Source: Muricomes sp049840515 (lineage in GTDB: Bacteria > Bacillota > Clostridia > Lachnospirales > Lachnospiraceae). From it: a stretch of DNA of 64,000 nucleotides. The notes under the pieces were generated by a model. It had not been told where the DNA came from. It saw nothing but the letters and a program-made list of their open reading frames with translations, and searched no databases. The position numbers and the translations under genes were made by a program. Shown here in pieces: positions 36,185-44,210 of this stretch. Location: positions 372,001 to 436,000 of the forward strand of contig JASGKW010000009.1 of the NCBI GenBank assembly GCA_049840515.1, read 5' to 3'. Position 1 is the first letter of the stretch, and the number at the start of each line of letters is the position of its first letter.

Positions 36185-36207
36185 ACAGGTGAATCTTCAT
36201 TAAATAA

Positions 36208-36723
36208 TTAATCTATCCAGATTCCATCTGTTGCTGTGACACCCATTTCATATGTATTAGGATTATCTCCCATTCCCGCAACATGTGTGGACCTCGTTCT
36301 ATAAAAGTAACCTTTCTCCACTTTTAGTGTCTCGCTTGTCGCTACATAGTAGGTATTATAATCAGTGGCTTGTTCATAATAAATTTCTCCCCAGCTTTTA
36401 GTTGTTTGATTGTACCGATCCACATACATCACCACAGAAATATAATCCACAACGTGGTTTCCTGTTGTCCCAGCATATGCATATATCTTTCCTGACCCAG
36501 CTTTTGTTATTGAACATTGCCCATCCATTAAGTGAATGTCCATGGTCCCGATTCCGGTGCTGTTATTGGTAGTGGCTGTGGAAGTATCTGCCGTAGTTAA
36601 ATAGGAACCATCCACTTTGACTCCACTGCTAACGACAGATGCCTGAGCGTGAATAAAAGATATCGAAAATATACCGCCAAACATTATTAAGGTACATAAA
36701 ACTGACAAGACCTTCTTCCTCAT
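36208..36723 (-). CDS. Secreted protein of unknown function (DUF6147-like)
   Basis: 171 residues with a clear signal peptide (MRKKVLSVLCTLIMFGGIFS, cleavage probably after HAQA). The mature part of about 143 residues is Thr/Ser/Tyr/Gly-rich and beta-strand-like (SITKAGSGKIYAYAGTTGNH, YISVVMYVDRYNQTT), with VAGMGDNPNTYEMGVTATDG near the end. No catalytic motif or anchor is visible, so it may be released or stay in the envelope. It resembles small secreted proteins common in Lachnospiraceae; the family name is given from memory and is tentative. Confidence 0.7.
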   Translation of the reverse strand: MRKKVLSVLCTLIMFGGIFSISFIHAQASVVSSGVKVDGSYLTTADTSTATTNNSTGIGTMDIHLMDGQCSITKAGSGKIYAYAGTTGNHVVDYISVVMYVDRYNQTTKSWGEIYYEQATDYNTYYVATSETLKVEKGYFYRTRSTHVAGMGDNPNTYEMGVTATDGIWID

Positions 36724-36778
36724 GATTTTTCTCCTTCGTACATCTCTCTAATAAGTAAACAGTTGACTTTCAAAAAAC

Positions 36779-37726
36779 TTACGCATTTTTATCAAAAAAA
36801 ATTAAATTTTTTATTATTTCTATAAATTCTTCTCTGTTCATTACACCTTTCAATTGATAGTTTGCCCCAGCATAGGAAAAGCTTGCTATCAACGTGCTTT
36901 TTTCTGTTTCCTCAATTTCGTATTCCTCAATATCCACACTTTGTTCAGCCACTTCAACCTTAAATCTATCTTTTAATTTATCCCCCTGCCTCTGTCCAAA
37001 GGAGGAATCCGCATCATTCAAATAGATTATATAGCGTATTATTTGTCCGTCATAGTTATAAAATAACTGTGCGACTTTCTGCTCTTCATCAATGGTAATA
37101 TTCTCTAATTTCATAGTTTCCGGCAGATTTGCTAACTGAACAGGCATTATGCCCAACTTCTCTTTAACCTCATTGTAAGCAGATATTTCAGTCCCATCTT
37201 CGGTATTCTGCTTTTCCATATCTTTTACATTAATGACTGTTCTGCTCTGAGTACCCAGAAATCCATCAAATATTCCTTTTAGATATGACTTGCTTCCTAC
37301 ACTGGTGATACCTATTGCCACCACCAAAACCATAACTGCCACAAGGGCAACCAGGAGTCTTTTTTGGCGCGGCATACGGAGAGGTCGAACTTTCTTTCCA
37401 CCTCCGTTTTTATCTTTATTTTGGTTAAGGTGCTTATGATATTCTTTGTTTACCTCATATAAATGCTCACCTCTCTCTTCTCTTTCCATGTTTTCCCTGC
37501 CACGGCGCAGAGCTTCCCTGTCTTTCTCTGATAAAAGTGCCTCAACGTCCCGTGACTCCGCCGCTTTTCTCTCCTCATACTCTTTAATACGAAGAAAAAA
37601 CTCCTGCTCCATCCTCTCTGACACTTTCAAATCTTTAAGACTGGGATCAGCAGAAATTTCCTGCTCTATTTTTTCTGCTTCTTTATCCACTTCTTCTTGC
37701 AGTGACATTCTTTTATTTGGATTCAT
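36779..37726 (-). CDS. Single-pass membrane protein, probable anti-sigma factor (DUF4367-like C-terminus)
   Basis: 315 residues from the ATG at 37724-37726, directly after GAGGAGGGAGA; a longer frame to 37813 would enclose that site. A charged, helical cytoplasmic part of about 120 residues (DKEAEKIEQEISADPSLKDL, RRGRENMEREERGEHLYEV) precedes one membrane segment (LLVALVAVMVLVVAIGITSV) and an extracellular domain that looks like DUF4367 (YNEVKEKLGIMPVQLANLPE, AQLFYNYDGQIIRYIIYL). Such proteins hold ECF sigma factors at the membrane. The likely partner is the sigma gene at 39111-39653, but murG lies between in the opposite direction. Confidence 0.7.
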   Translation of the reverse strand: MNPNKRMSLQEEVDKEAEKIEQEISADPSLKDLKVSERMEQEFFLRIKEYEERKAAESRDVEALLSEKDREALRRGRENMEREERGEHLYEVNKEYHKHLNQNKDKNGGGKKVRPLRMPRQKRLLVALVAVMVLVVAIGITSVGSKSYLKGIFDGFLGTQSRTVINVKDMEKQNTEDGTEISAYNEVKEKLGIMPVQLANLPETMKLENITIDEEQKVAQLFYNYDGQIIRYIIYLNDADSSFGQRQGDKLKDRFKVEVAEQSVDIEEYEIEETEKSTLIASFSYAGANYQLKGVMNREEFIEIIKNLIFFDKNA

Positions 37727-37822
37727 TCTCCCTCCTCTTATTTTTAAGTTACCATTTAGCCATTTACAGCGGTAAAGCAGGGCTGTGTGCCCAAACAGTA
37801 ACGTTTTTAGCATTACTTCTTC

Positions 37823-37853
37823 TTGACATTTTATTAAATAAGTTTAATATAAA
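37823..37853 (+). promoter_or_regulatory. Probable promoter of murG
   Basis: TTGACA (37823-37828) followed by AATATA (17-bp spacer) or TATAAA (19-bp spacer) ending at 37853. A small ATGCTT/AAGCAT stem lies in the leader. Confidence 0.5.
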
Positions 37854-37994
37854 ATTATATGCGCTTTAATGCTTATATGCAAGCATAACATTAGATTTTT
37901 TAAGCATACTATTTACTATTTATAGCTTGTTACAGTTCAATCTTACAGCCCAATCTGACTGTACAAAAATATATGACTCTGGAGGTTTTTTATT

Positions 37995-39062
37995 ATGAAA
38001 CGAATTATTCTTACAGGTGGAGGCACAGCGGGACATGTTACTCCCAATATCGCACTCATCCCCCGGCTGAGAGAACTTGGCTATGACATTCAATACATAG
38101 GCTCTTACAAAGGAATCGAAAAGGAACTTATTGAACCTTTCGGTATCCCTTATCACGGTATTTCTTCGGGTAAGCTCCGCCGCTATTTCAGCGTACAGAA
38201 TTTCACAGACCCTTTCCGGGTAGTCAAAGGGTTTGGAGAGGCTCATTCTATTATTAAAGAATTAAAGCCTGATATTATCTTTTCTAAGGGCGGCTTTGTG
38301 TCCGTTCCAGTTGTACTGGCAGGCAAACGCTGCAAAGTTCCAGTAATAATACATGAGTCAGATATGACACCGGGGTTAGCCAATAAGCTTGCAATCCCGT
38401 CTGCCACAAAAATATGCTGTAATTTTCCTGAAACCCTGGATTCTCTCCCCAAAGAGAAATCTATTCTCACCGGCTCCCCCATCCGTCAGGAATTGTTATC
38501 CGGAAACAAGATTGCCGCTATGGATTTATGCGGATTTTCCGCAGATAAGCCGGTCATTCTTGTTATTGGAGGAAGTCTCGGTTCTGTAGCTGTAAACAAT
38601 GCCATCAGGTTAGCTCTTCCCGAGCTTTTGGAGCGTTTCCAGATTGTCCATCTCTGCGGCAAAGGCAAAGTGGATGACACCTTAAGCGGCATGAAAGGAT
38701 ATAAGCAATTTGAATATATCAAAGGAGAACTCCGGGACATATTCACATTGGCAGATATCGTTATTTCAAGGGCCGGTGCTAATGCAATCTGCGAACTGCT
38801 CGCATTAAGAAAACCAAATCTCCTGATTCCGCTCTCCGCACATGCCAGCCGGGGAGATCAAATTCTAAACGCCCGCTCCTTTGAACGGCAAGGTTTCAGT
38901 ATGGTACTGGAAGAAGATGATTTAACAAAGGAAGCCCTTCTTGAATCCGTCCGTCAGCTTTATGACAACCGCAGCACCTATATGGATGCGATGAGAGACT
39001 CCAGACAGCAGGACTCCATTGATACAATTATTGGGCTCATAGAGGAAATCAGTTTAAATTAA
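37995..39062 (+). CDS. murG: UDP-N-acetylglucosamine--N-acetylmuramyl-(pentapeptide) pyrophosphoryl-undecaprenol N-acetylglucosamine transferase
   Basis: 355 residues, normal MurG length. The lipid-binding glycine loop GGGTAGHVTPNIAL opens the protein, the second loop is ISSGKLRRYF, then SKGGFVSVPVVLA, the C-domain loop VIGGSLGSVAVN and SRAGANAICELLAL with the UDP-GlcNAc-binding Glu. MurG adds GlcNAc to lipid I on the inner face of the membrane. It is alone here rather than in a division/cell-wall cluster and has its own promoter, so it may be an additional copy; this cannot be decided from the window. Confidence 0.93.
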   Translation: MKRIILTGGGTAGHVTPNIALIPRLRELGYDIQYIGSYKGIEKELIEPFGIPYHGISSGKLRRYFSVQNFTDPFRVVKGFGEAHSIIKELKPDIIFSKGGFVSVPVVLAGKRCKVPVIIHESDMTPGLANKLAIPSATKICCNFPETLDSLPKEKSILTGSPIRQELLSGNKIAAMDLCGFSADKPVILVIGGSLGSVAVNNAIRLALPELLERFQIVHLCGKGKVDDTLSGMKGYKQFEYIKGELRDIFTLADIVISRAGANAICELLALRKPNLLIPLSAHASRGDQILNARSFERQGFSMVLEEDDLTKEALLESVRQLYDNRSTYMDAMRDSRQQDSIDTIIGLIEEISLN

Positions 39063-39078
39063 TTATAATGTATCTCTG

Positions 39079-39112
39079 AAAAAACAGGCTGCAAAAAGGC
39101 ACCTGTTTTTTT
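39079..39112. terminator. Bidirectional terminator between murG and the sigma gene
   Basis: AAAACAGG (39081-39088) and CCTGTTTTTTT (39102-39112) form the stem; A-run and T-run on each side. It overlaps the sigma gene stop. Confidence 0.75.
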
Positions 39113-39653
39113 AGGGTTCGTCCAACTCCTCATATTCTGCGTGGTATGTTTCCTGTATCCAACTTTTGGCTCTATGTAATATGCTGTGTATTGTTCCTAC
39201 CCGCAGGCCCATATTCCTTGCAACCTCTGTCTGTGGTATATCAAGATAGTAGACCAGCATGACCACCTCATGCCATCTGGGATTTTTCTCAAGCAATGCT
39301 GCTGAAATACGCTCATGTAGCTCTGAATGCTCTAACCTTTGCAACTCTTCCATAACCTCATCTTCAGCACTTATATCCTGAACAAACTCTAACTCATCCT
39401 CTATTTGCTCACTTGGTATCTCTTTTCGTACTTTTGCCTTATAATTCAGTGCACAGTGTTTAGCAGTCGTATATAGCCATGATTTTATATTACTATGATT
39501 CAGACTGTCATAATAAACATATAGCTTCATAAATGTATTTTGGGTAATATCTTCTGCCAGGTCACGATCCTTTGAGTACTTAAATGCCACCGCCAAGACA
39601 AGATTTTTATACTGTTTATAAATCTCATCAAATCCACATTTTTCAGTCAACAT
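39111..39653 (-). CDS. Sigma-70 family (ECF-like) RNA polymerase sigma factor
   Basis: 180 residues. Region 2: YKNLVLAVAFKYSKDRDLAE, DITQNTFMKLYVYYDSLN, WLYTTAKHCALNYK. Region 4: WHEVVMLVYYLDIPQTEVAR, NMGLRVGTIHSILHRAKSW. The linker is acidic. It lies 11 bp after the HIT gene on the same strand, so it is probably co-transcribed with it. The DUF4367-like membrane protein 1.4 kb downstream, beyond murG, is the likely regulator. Confidence 0.9.
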   Translation of the reverse strand: MLTEKCGFDEIYKQYKNLVLAVAFKYSKDRDLAEDITQNTFMKLYVYYDSLNHSNIKSWLYTTAKHCALNYKAKVRKEIPSEQIEDELEFVQDISAEDEVMEELQRLEHSELHERISAALLEKNPRWHEVVMLVYYLDIPQTEVARNMGLRVGTIHSILHRAKSWIQETYHAEYEELDEP

Positions 39654-39664
39654 TTTATCCCCGG

Positions 39665-40075
39665 TTACTCAACTAACCCTTTTAATATAGCTTCTGCGTC
39701 TTCTTCCGTAAGCTTACCCATTTTCCAGCCAAGTCCAACCTTATCACCTTTGTATCTCGGAATCAGATGCATATGAAAATGATATACTGTCTGTCCCGCA
39801 GCCTCCTCATTATTTTGTACAATATTATAACCAGCACACCCCAGCACATCTCTTAGTTTGGTTATCATCTTTTTCGCCAATACCATTGCCTCAGCCGCAA
39901 TATTTTCCTCCAAATCATATAAATTGCGGTAATGTTCTTTCGGAATAATCAGAGCATGACCCTTTGAAGCCGGGTTTAAGTCCAGAATCACACGGAATTT
40001 TTCATCTTCATAAAGTGTTGAAGACGGAATATCTCCTGACGCTATCTTACAAAAAATACACTCTTTATCTTTCAT
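39665..40075 (-). CDS. HIT family nucleotide-binding protein
   Basis: 136 residues. CIFCKIASGDIPSSTLYEDE at the start (zinc-type C-x2-C) and the histidine triad YHFHMHLIPRYKG near the end mark the Hint branch of the HIT superfamily, which hydrolyses or transfers nucleoside phosphoramidates such as AMP-lysine. Cytoplasmic, full length. It is the first gene of a two-gene unit with the sigma factor. Confidence 0.93.
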   Translation of the reverse strand: MKDKECIFCKIASGDIPSSTLYEDEKFRVILDLNPASKGHALIIPKEHYRNLYDLEENIAAEAMVLAKKMITKLRDVLGCAGYNIVQNNEEAAGQTVYHFHMHLIPRYKGDKVGLGWKMGKLTEEDAEAILKGLVE

Positions 40076-40252
40076 AGCATTCCCTCATTTCTTCCATAAA
40101 ATAGAAATCCTTTTAATGGTAGTATAGACTATTTTTATTGAAATGAAAAGTTCTTTTCCAAAAGGTCGAAAATTGTATATCTGATTTTATTGAATACAGC
40201 CAGACATCGTGCTAGACTACAATTGAACAGTACAAAAGGAGGTAAGACAGCA

Positions 40253-40984
40253 ATGTTAGATAATGTCGATATTAATAAAATGAATATGCTTATGGAGGAA
40301 AACCCTGATGTAAAACAGATTATTAATCAGCTGTTGGACAACCATCATAAAATGGTTTCTACAATTGCCCATGAAATCCGAAACCCACTCACAATGGTTT
40401 CTTCTTCTTTACAAGTCATGGAAATGCAAAATCCCCAGGTGAAAGAAATCCCCCATTGGAAGCAAACTGTCGAAGATGTTGGATACATATGCCAGCTTCT
40501 TAATGAGCTGTCTTCTTTCAGCAATGGGAATATCCTGCGGTATTCCGTATTCTCCATAGAGCGGCTTCTCAAAAACATTGCAGTCTCATTTGCAATTTCT
40601 CTGGATGCAGACAATCCTGATATAGAATTTACTTCATCCATCCCATCTAACTTAGGTGATTATACAGGTGACAAAATTAAACTGGAAGAAGTCTTTTTAA
40701 ATCTGCTCCGAAATGCCAGAGAATCCATCACCGGAGAAGGCAGTATCCAGTTTTCAGCTTTCCGTGACAAGGACTTTCTCACCATTCAGTGCAAGGACAG
40801 CGGATGTGGTATTTCTGATGAAATTCTGGATTATATCTTTGAACCATTTAAAACCTATAAAGAGGGCGGTACAGGACTCGGCCTGTCCCTTTCCAAAAAA
40901 ATCATTGAATCCCACGGCGGCACTATCTCCGTAGATTCACAGGTTGATAAAGGGTCACTCTTCACTATAAGACTTCCGATATAG
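40253..40984 (+). CDS. Soluble histidine kinase without sensor domain
   Basis: 243 residues from the ATG at 40253, which follows AAAAGGAGG; a longer frame to 40190 has no site. After a short 35-residue N-terminus come the HisKA box MVSTIAHEIRNPLTMVSSSL, the N-box EVFLNLLRNARESI, and the G-boxes KDSGCGISDEIL and GGTGLGLSLSKKII. There is no membrane or sensing domain. The HEIRNPL box and stand-alone form resemble sporulation-type kinases of the KinA-D group, but no response regulator is adjacent. The last 30 bp overlap the convergent rhomboid gene. Confidence 0.88.
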   Translation: MLDNVDINKMNMLMEENPDVKQIINQLLDNHHKMVSTIAHEIRNPLTMVSSSLQVMEMQNPQVKEIPHWKQTVEDVGYICQLLNELSSFSNGNILRYSVFSIERLLKNIAVSFAISLDADNPDIEFTSSIPSNLGDYTGDKIKLEEVFLNLLRNARESITGEGSIQFSAFRDKDFLTIQCKDSGCGISDEILDYIFEPFKTYKEGGTGLGLSLSKKIIESHGGTISVDSQVDKGSLFTIRLPI

Positions 40985-41548
40985 AAGAACTGAAGCTATA
41001 AATCCGCAGACAAGCCCTCCTATATGGGCATTATTATCTACCCCTGAGCTTGTAAATCCAAAGTACAGGCTCAGGGCTACCATAAACAAAATTCCCCGAT
41101 TGGTCAATCGCCCAAGTCTTCCATGATTTCTGATTACTACCCACACAAGTGCACCCATAAGCCCAAAAACTGCCCCCGATGCCCCGGCTGATACAACAAG
41201 AGTATCCGTTCTCATATTCATCCAATGTGAAAATAAGTTTCCGCCCAGACCAGATACAAAATAAATAATCAGAAACTTGATTTTTCCGGTTTCATATTCC
41301 AGGTTTGAACCCAGCGCACCCAAAAGTACCATGTTGTTCAATAAATGATTGATTCCAAAATGAAGAAACATGCTTGTAAGCAGCCTATAATATTGCTGGC
41401 CTTCTGATATATATGGGCCATATGCTGCCCCATGATTCAGCATAAACAGGGTATCCTCCGTATCTCCTAAAAAAGTAAGTACTAAGAATACGGCGACATT
41501 TATCCCAATTAATGCGGTAGTGCATATTGCCTTTTTTTTCTGATTCAA
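40955..41548 (-). CDS. Rhomboid family intramembrane serine protease
   Basis: 197 residues with six hydrophobic segments. The catalytic serine is in SAGASGAVFGLMGALVWVV (GASGAVFG), the histidine in DNNAHIGGLVCGF, and the loop-1/TM2 motif in HFGINHLLNNMVLLGALG. This catalytic dyad cleaves transmembrane helices within the membrane. The N-terminus is short, without added domains. Its 3' end overlaps the kinase gene by 30 bp tail to tail. Confidence 0.92.
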   Translation of the reverse strand: MNQKKKAICTTALIGINVAVFLVLTFLGDTEDTLFMLNHGAAYGPYISEGQQYYRLLTSMFLHFGINHLLNNMVLLGALGSNLEYETGKIKFLIIYFVSGLGGNLFSHWMNMRTDTLVVSAGASGAVFGLMGALVWVVIRNHGRLGRLTNRGILFMVALSLYFGFTSSGVDNNAHIGGLVCGFIASVLLYRKSYSEE

Positions 41549-41625
41549 TCCGATACCTCTTTTCGCTCTTTTATAATGTGAGTATACCGCATCAGATACC
41601 TGTCATTCAATATTTATATTATAAA

Positions 41626-42399
41626 TTATCTTTCATCTTTACGTTCATCCGTTTCCAATATTAAGTCTTTCCAGTTTCCCCATCTTTTCTTCTTTAGTTT
41701 GGAAGCTGTCCTTTTCCACGGCTCCAGCCATCCTCCCATTTCCCGCAGGGTCTCCGTATCCCCTGCCTGTTCATACTCCTCCTCTTCAACTGAAAATATA
41801 TTCTCTTCCTGCAAAATCCCTTCCTCTCTTTTTGTAATATCTGTCTCACTGCTCTTTCTCTTTTCTTCATGCATTCTATATTCGTCCATTATCTTTTCCA
41901 AATCATAGTTTTCCTGCAAGGTTGCCTTATGCAGCTCATAGGCCAGAAAAATCCCTTCCGTTTCCTCATAATCCAGCTTTTTGACAAAGTATTCCGTCAT
42001 AACATGAAACGCCTCGCCTACCTGCTTTTTTCTTCCCGGAAGATAACAGAAAAACCATGTATCTTCCCCCCAAAATATAAATTCAGGGTACAGAAGCAGC
42101 CTGTCCGGACTCAGCATATAACGCCCCAGCAGCTTCACAATCTCCATCAGGCGATTCACGAAAACCAGCATATCCTCCTTTTTAATTGCAGATGTCTCAA
42201 ATCTGTTTTTCATGGAAATCATACCTGTCACCACATAGCTGTATCTGCTTTTTCCATCTATCCCACACCCCGTTATCTCCAATAGCCCGGAGATTTTATT
42301 TTCTCTCAGCATATGTATCTGATAATCTTCCTCATACAAACGGGATAAATCAATGTGCAGACATACCCTGTTCAATTCTTTTTCATATCCAGCTTTCAT
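41626..42399 (-). CDS. DUF6382-like protein lacking an FHA domain, last gene of the Tad operon
   Basis: 257 residues, cytoplasmic. Residues 1-170 (HIDLSRLYEEDYQIHMLREN, GLLEITGCGIDGKSRYSYVV, FIFWGEDTWFFCYLPGRKKQ) resemble the DUF6382 region that in related Clostridia precedes a C-terminal FHA domain. Here the protein ends in a charged coil (about 180-257) without any FHA motif. It starts 3 bp after the TadE-like gene, so it belongs to the pilus operon. It may have a structural or regulatory role there. An FHA protein is encoded 10 kb away at 31.5 kb. Confidence 0.65.
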   Translation of the reverse strand: MKAGYEKELNRVCLHIDLSRLYEEDYQIHMLRENKISGLLEITGCGIDGKSRYSYVVTGMISMKNRFETSAIKKEDMLVFVNRLMEIVKLLGRYMLSPDRLLLYPEFIFWGEDTWFFCYLPGRKKQVGEAFHVMTEYFVKKLDYEETEGIFLAYELHKATLQENYDLEKIMDEYRMHEEKRKSSETDITKREEGILQEENIFSVEEEEYEQAGDTETLREMGGWLEPWKRTASKLKKKRWGNWKDLILETDERKDER

Positions 42400-42402
42400 C
42401 CT

Positions 42403-42819
42403 CTACTTCTCCTGCTCCAACAGAGCTTCTAACTGTCTTTTCTTTCTGATTTTCTTTTCCGGTTCCGGGATTACTGCTTTTCCCCCCGCCGAAACATGCA
42501 TCCACCTGTTTCCCGCCTGTGCATTGACTTCTACCTGTTTCTTCCTTTTTGTAACCTCAATGTCTGTCAGGTGCAGTAAAATCAGCTTTCCTCTTATTCT
42601 CTCCCTGTAAAAATTACCCAGGTCTGTCTTACCTTCACCTTTTTGCCTCTCCAGTTGTGCACCCAGCACTGCGGTCTCACCTGCTGCCCCAATCAGAATA
42701 TTTTTATCGTGATAATAAAATATTGTATATATTGTTAATAAAAGTATTAAAATTACCATCGGCATAATATAAGCCATTTCCACTGTCACACTTGCTTTTA
42801 ACTTCACACTCTTATTCAA
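42403..42819 (-). CDS. TadE-like pseudopilin
   Basis: 138 residues. A short positive N-terminus and then KASVTVEMAYIMPMVILILL, the TadE-type signal in which the Glu follows the V-T-V motif and is processed by a prepilin peptidase. The rest is a small extracellular domain with a basic end. It is directly adjacent to the prepilin peptidase gene (no gap). TadE-like proteins are minor pilins of Tad machines. Confidence 0.82.
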   Translation of the reverse strand: MNKSVKLKASVTVEMAYIMPMVILILLLTIYTIFYYHDKNILIGAAGETAVLGAQLERQKGEGKTDLGNFYRERIRGKLILLHLTDIEVTKRKKQVEVNAQAGNRWMHVSAGGKAVIPEPEKKIRKKRQLEALLEQEK

Positions 42820-43251
42820 TTAAAATCCTCCAAGCCACAGCCAGACCAAATAGGATGCAAACAAAAATGGTATGAATGGATAACCTGCTTTTCTATCCAT
42901 ATTTCGATATATCAAAAATGCGGCTGCAAAAAGGGCAGAAAATAAAAATGCGCCCAGCAATACCCCCAGAAGATTCCATAGCCCCAGAAAAATCCCCATA
43001 ACTAAAATCAGCAAACTATCTCCATATCCAAAGGCTTCCCTTGTAACTTTGCTGACCGCCAGAAAGACTACTCCCACCAGCCCTCCTGTCAATACCAAGA
43101 AAAGTGGTATTTCCGGATTGTATGTCCTCACTGCTACCGCCGCCGCACCTCCTGCTGCCACCAACCACACAGGTATTTTTTGAATCCAGATATCTGTAAT
43201 TGATAAAATGCACAGATAGATTCCGTAGCCAATCTGACTTACCTCAGGCAT
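42820..43251 (-). CDS. Prepilin peptidase, TadV/CpaA type (A24)
   Basis: 143 residues with four or five membrane segments. The two catalytic aspartates are visible in ILSITDIWIQKIPVWLV (first) and REAFGYGDSLLILVMGIFLG (second, GxGD motif). The short form without the N-terminal methylase domain is usual for Tad systems. It cleaves the Flp and TadE-like leader peptides on the cytoplasmic side. AGGAGG precedes the start by 9 bases. Confidence 0.9.
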   Translation of the reverse strand: MPEVSQIGYGIYLCILSITDIWIQKIPVWLVAAGGAAAVAVRTYNPEIPLFLVLTGGLVGVVFLAVSKVTREAFGYGDSLLILVMGIFLGLWNLLGVLLGAFLFSALFAAAFLIYRNMDRKAGYPFIPFLFASYLVWLWLGGF

Positions 43252-43310
43252 TCTTCACATCCTCCTTTTTAGCTGTCTCATATTTCTCACAAACTGCTCC
43301 TGCATTTCTC

Positions 43311-44108
43311 CTATCTTGTACATCTGCTGCATCCCCCTCTAAGCCCAACCTCAGATTTTTTCACTCCATAGATTGTCCGTTTTAATCCACTGCAGCTCAA
43401 CGAGTTATGATATTTTCCTCCCGCATTTGTAATGTATACACCTGCAAAGCTATCTCCGTGTACACACTTATCGCATTTATAATACTTCCCTCCGTCTTCA
43501 TTGCGCAGCCAGCTCAATTCAGAGCGGGGAACAAACTTGATGGACAACTGTAAATAGGTGCATTGATAATCTTCATGGTAAACCAGTGCCGTGTCTGTAA
43601 TATATACAATCTGTCCGTCCTCCTGGTTTCCATCTCTCTTGGAATATCCAGTCCACGCTTTTACTTTCATTTCTTCCCGAAATTTTGCGGTAAGATTGGT
43701 GAAACGGGGAAATGGAAGACGCACTTTATATTCCACAACAACATAAATCTCCCCGCTTAACACAGACATATGTGTCTTAAAACAATGAATCCCTGAGCTT
43801 CCCCCGTCCAGTATGCTTCTTTCAATTCGGTCAGACCCTGCGGACTCGATAATGTCATGTTTAAACTTAATCACATTGACCGCCGGAAGCACCACAGCAT
43901 CCTCCGCCGCAATCTTTGCCGCACTCTGCACTCCAATCTGTATTGTCGTCCGTATCGCCTGTATTTCCAGCAGATAGACCAGGCTTAGAATTGCAAACAG
44001 AAAAATCGGGATAATCAGTGCTGCCTCCACTGTTACGCTCGCTCTTGACCCCCATGCAGATGCCCTTTCGTGATTTGAGTTGGATGGGTTTTTATCTGAT
44101 TGTGACAT
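43311..44108 (-). CDS. TadE-like protein with two His/Cys modules at its C-terminus
   Basis: 265 residues from the ATG at 44106-44108 (AAAGGAAAAA upstream). A Ser/Asn-rich leader precedes SVTVEAALIIPIFLFAILSL, a TadE-type pseudopilin helix. A beta-rich middle part follows, and the last 80 residues contain two similar modules: YHEDYQCTYLQL ... YKCDKC and YHNSLSCSGLKR ... GGCSRC. Each offers one His and three Cys in the order H-x4-C ... C-x2-C, suitable for a metal site. The start region is enclosed by the 29-bp inverted repeat at 44041/44182. Part of the Tad operon. Confidence 0.78.
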   Translation of the reverse strand: MSQSDKNPSNSNHERASAWGSRASVTVEAALIIPIFLFAILSLVYLLEIQAIRTTIQIGVQSAAKIAAEDAVVLPAVNVIKFKHDIIESAGSDRIERSILDGGSSGIHCFKTHMSVLSGEIYVVVEYKVRLPFPRFTNLTAKFREEMKVKAWTGYSKRDGNQEDGQIVYITDTALVYHEDYQCTYLQLSIKFVPRSELSWLRNEDGGKYYKCDKCVHGDSFAGVYITNAGGKYHNSLSCSGLKRTIYGVKKSEVGLRGGCSRCTR

Positions 44109-44210
44109 CGCAGTTTTTCCTTTCTTAATATTTTTATGTATAGGGATAATCTGCCGGGAGGGACGCCCGGCAATGTTTGATGAAAGGGCATCTGCATGGG
44201 AGTCAAAAGC
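44041..44210. repeat. 29-bp inverted repeat enclosing the start of the TadE-like gene
   Basis: 44041-44069 and 44182-44210 are inverse copies with 27 of 29 bases matching (core ATGCAGATGCCCTTTC). The 112 bp between contain the ribosome site and start codon of the TadE-like gene plus a GC-rich stem TGCCGGG/CCCGGCA (44152-44173). The right arm overlaps the stop of the upstream DUF5702 gene. Confidence 0.8.

Noticed and set aside
43255..43305. 16-codon frame (MQEQFVRNMRQLKRRM) just before the prepilin peptidase gene
   Set aside because: Its ribosome site directly touches the ATG and its end is simply the AGGAGG region of the next gene; coding cannot be supported.
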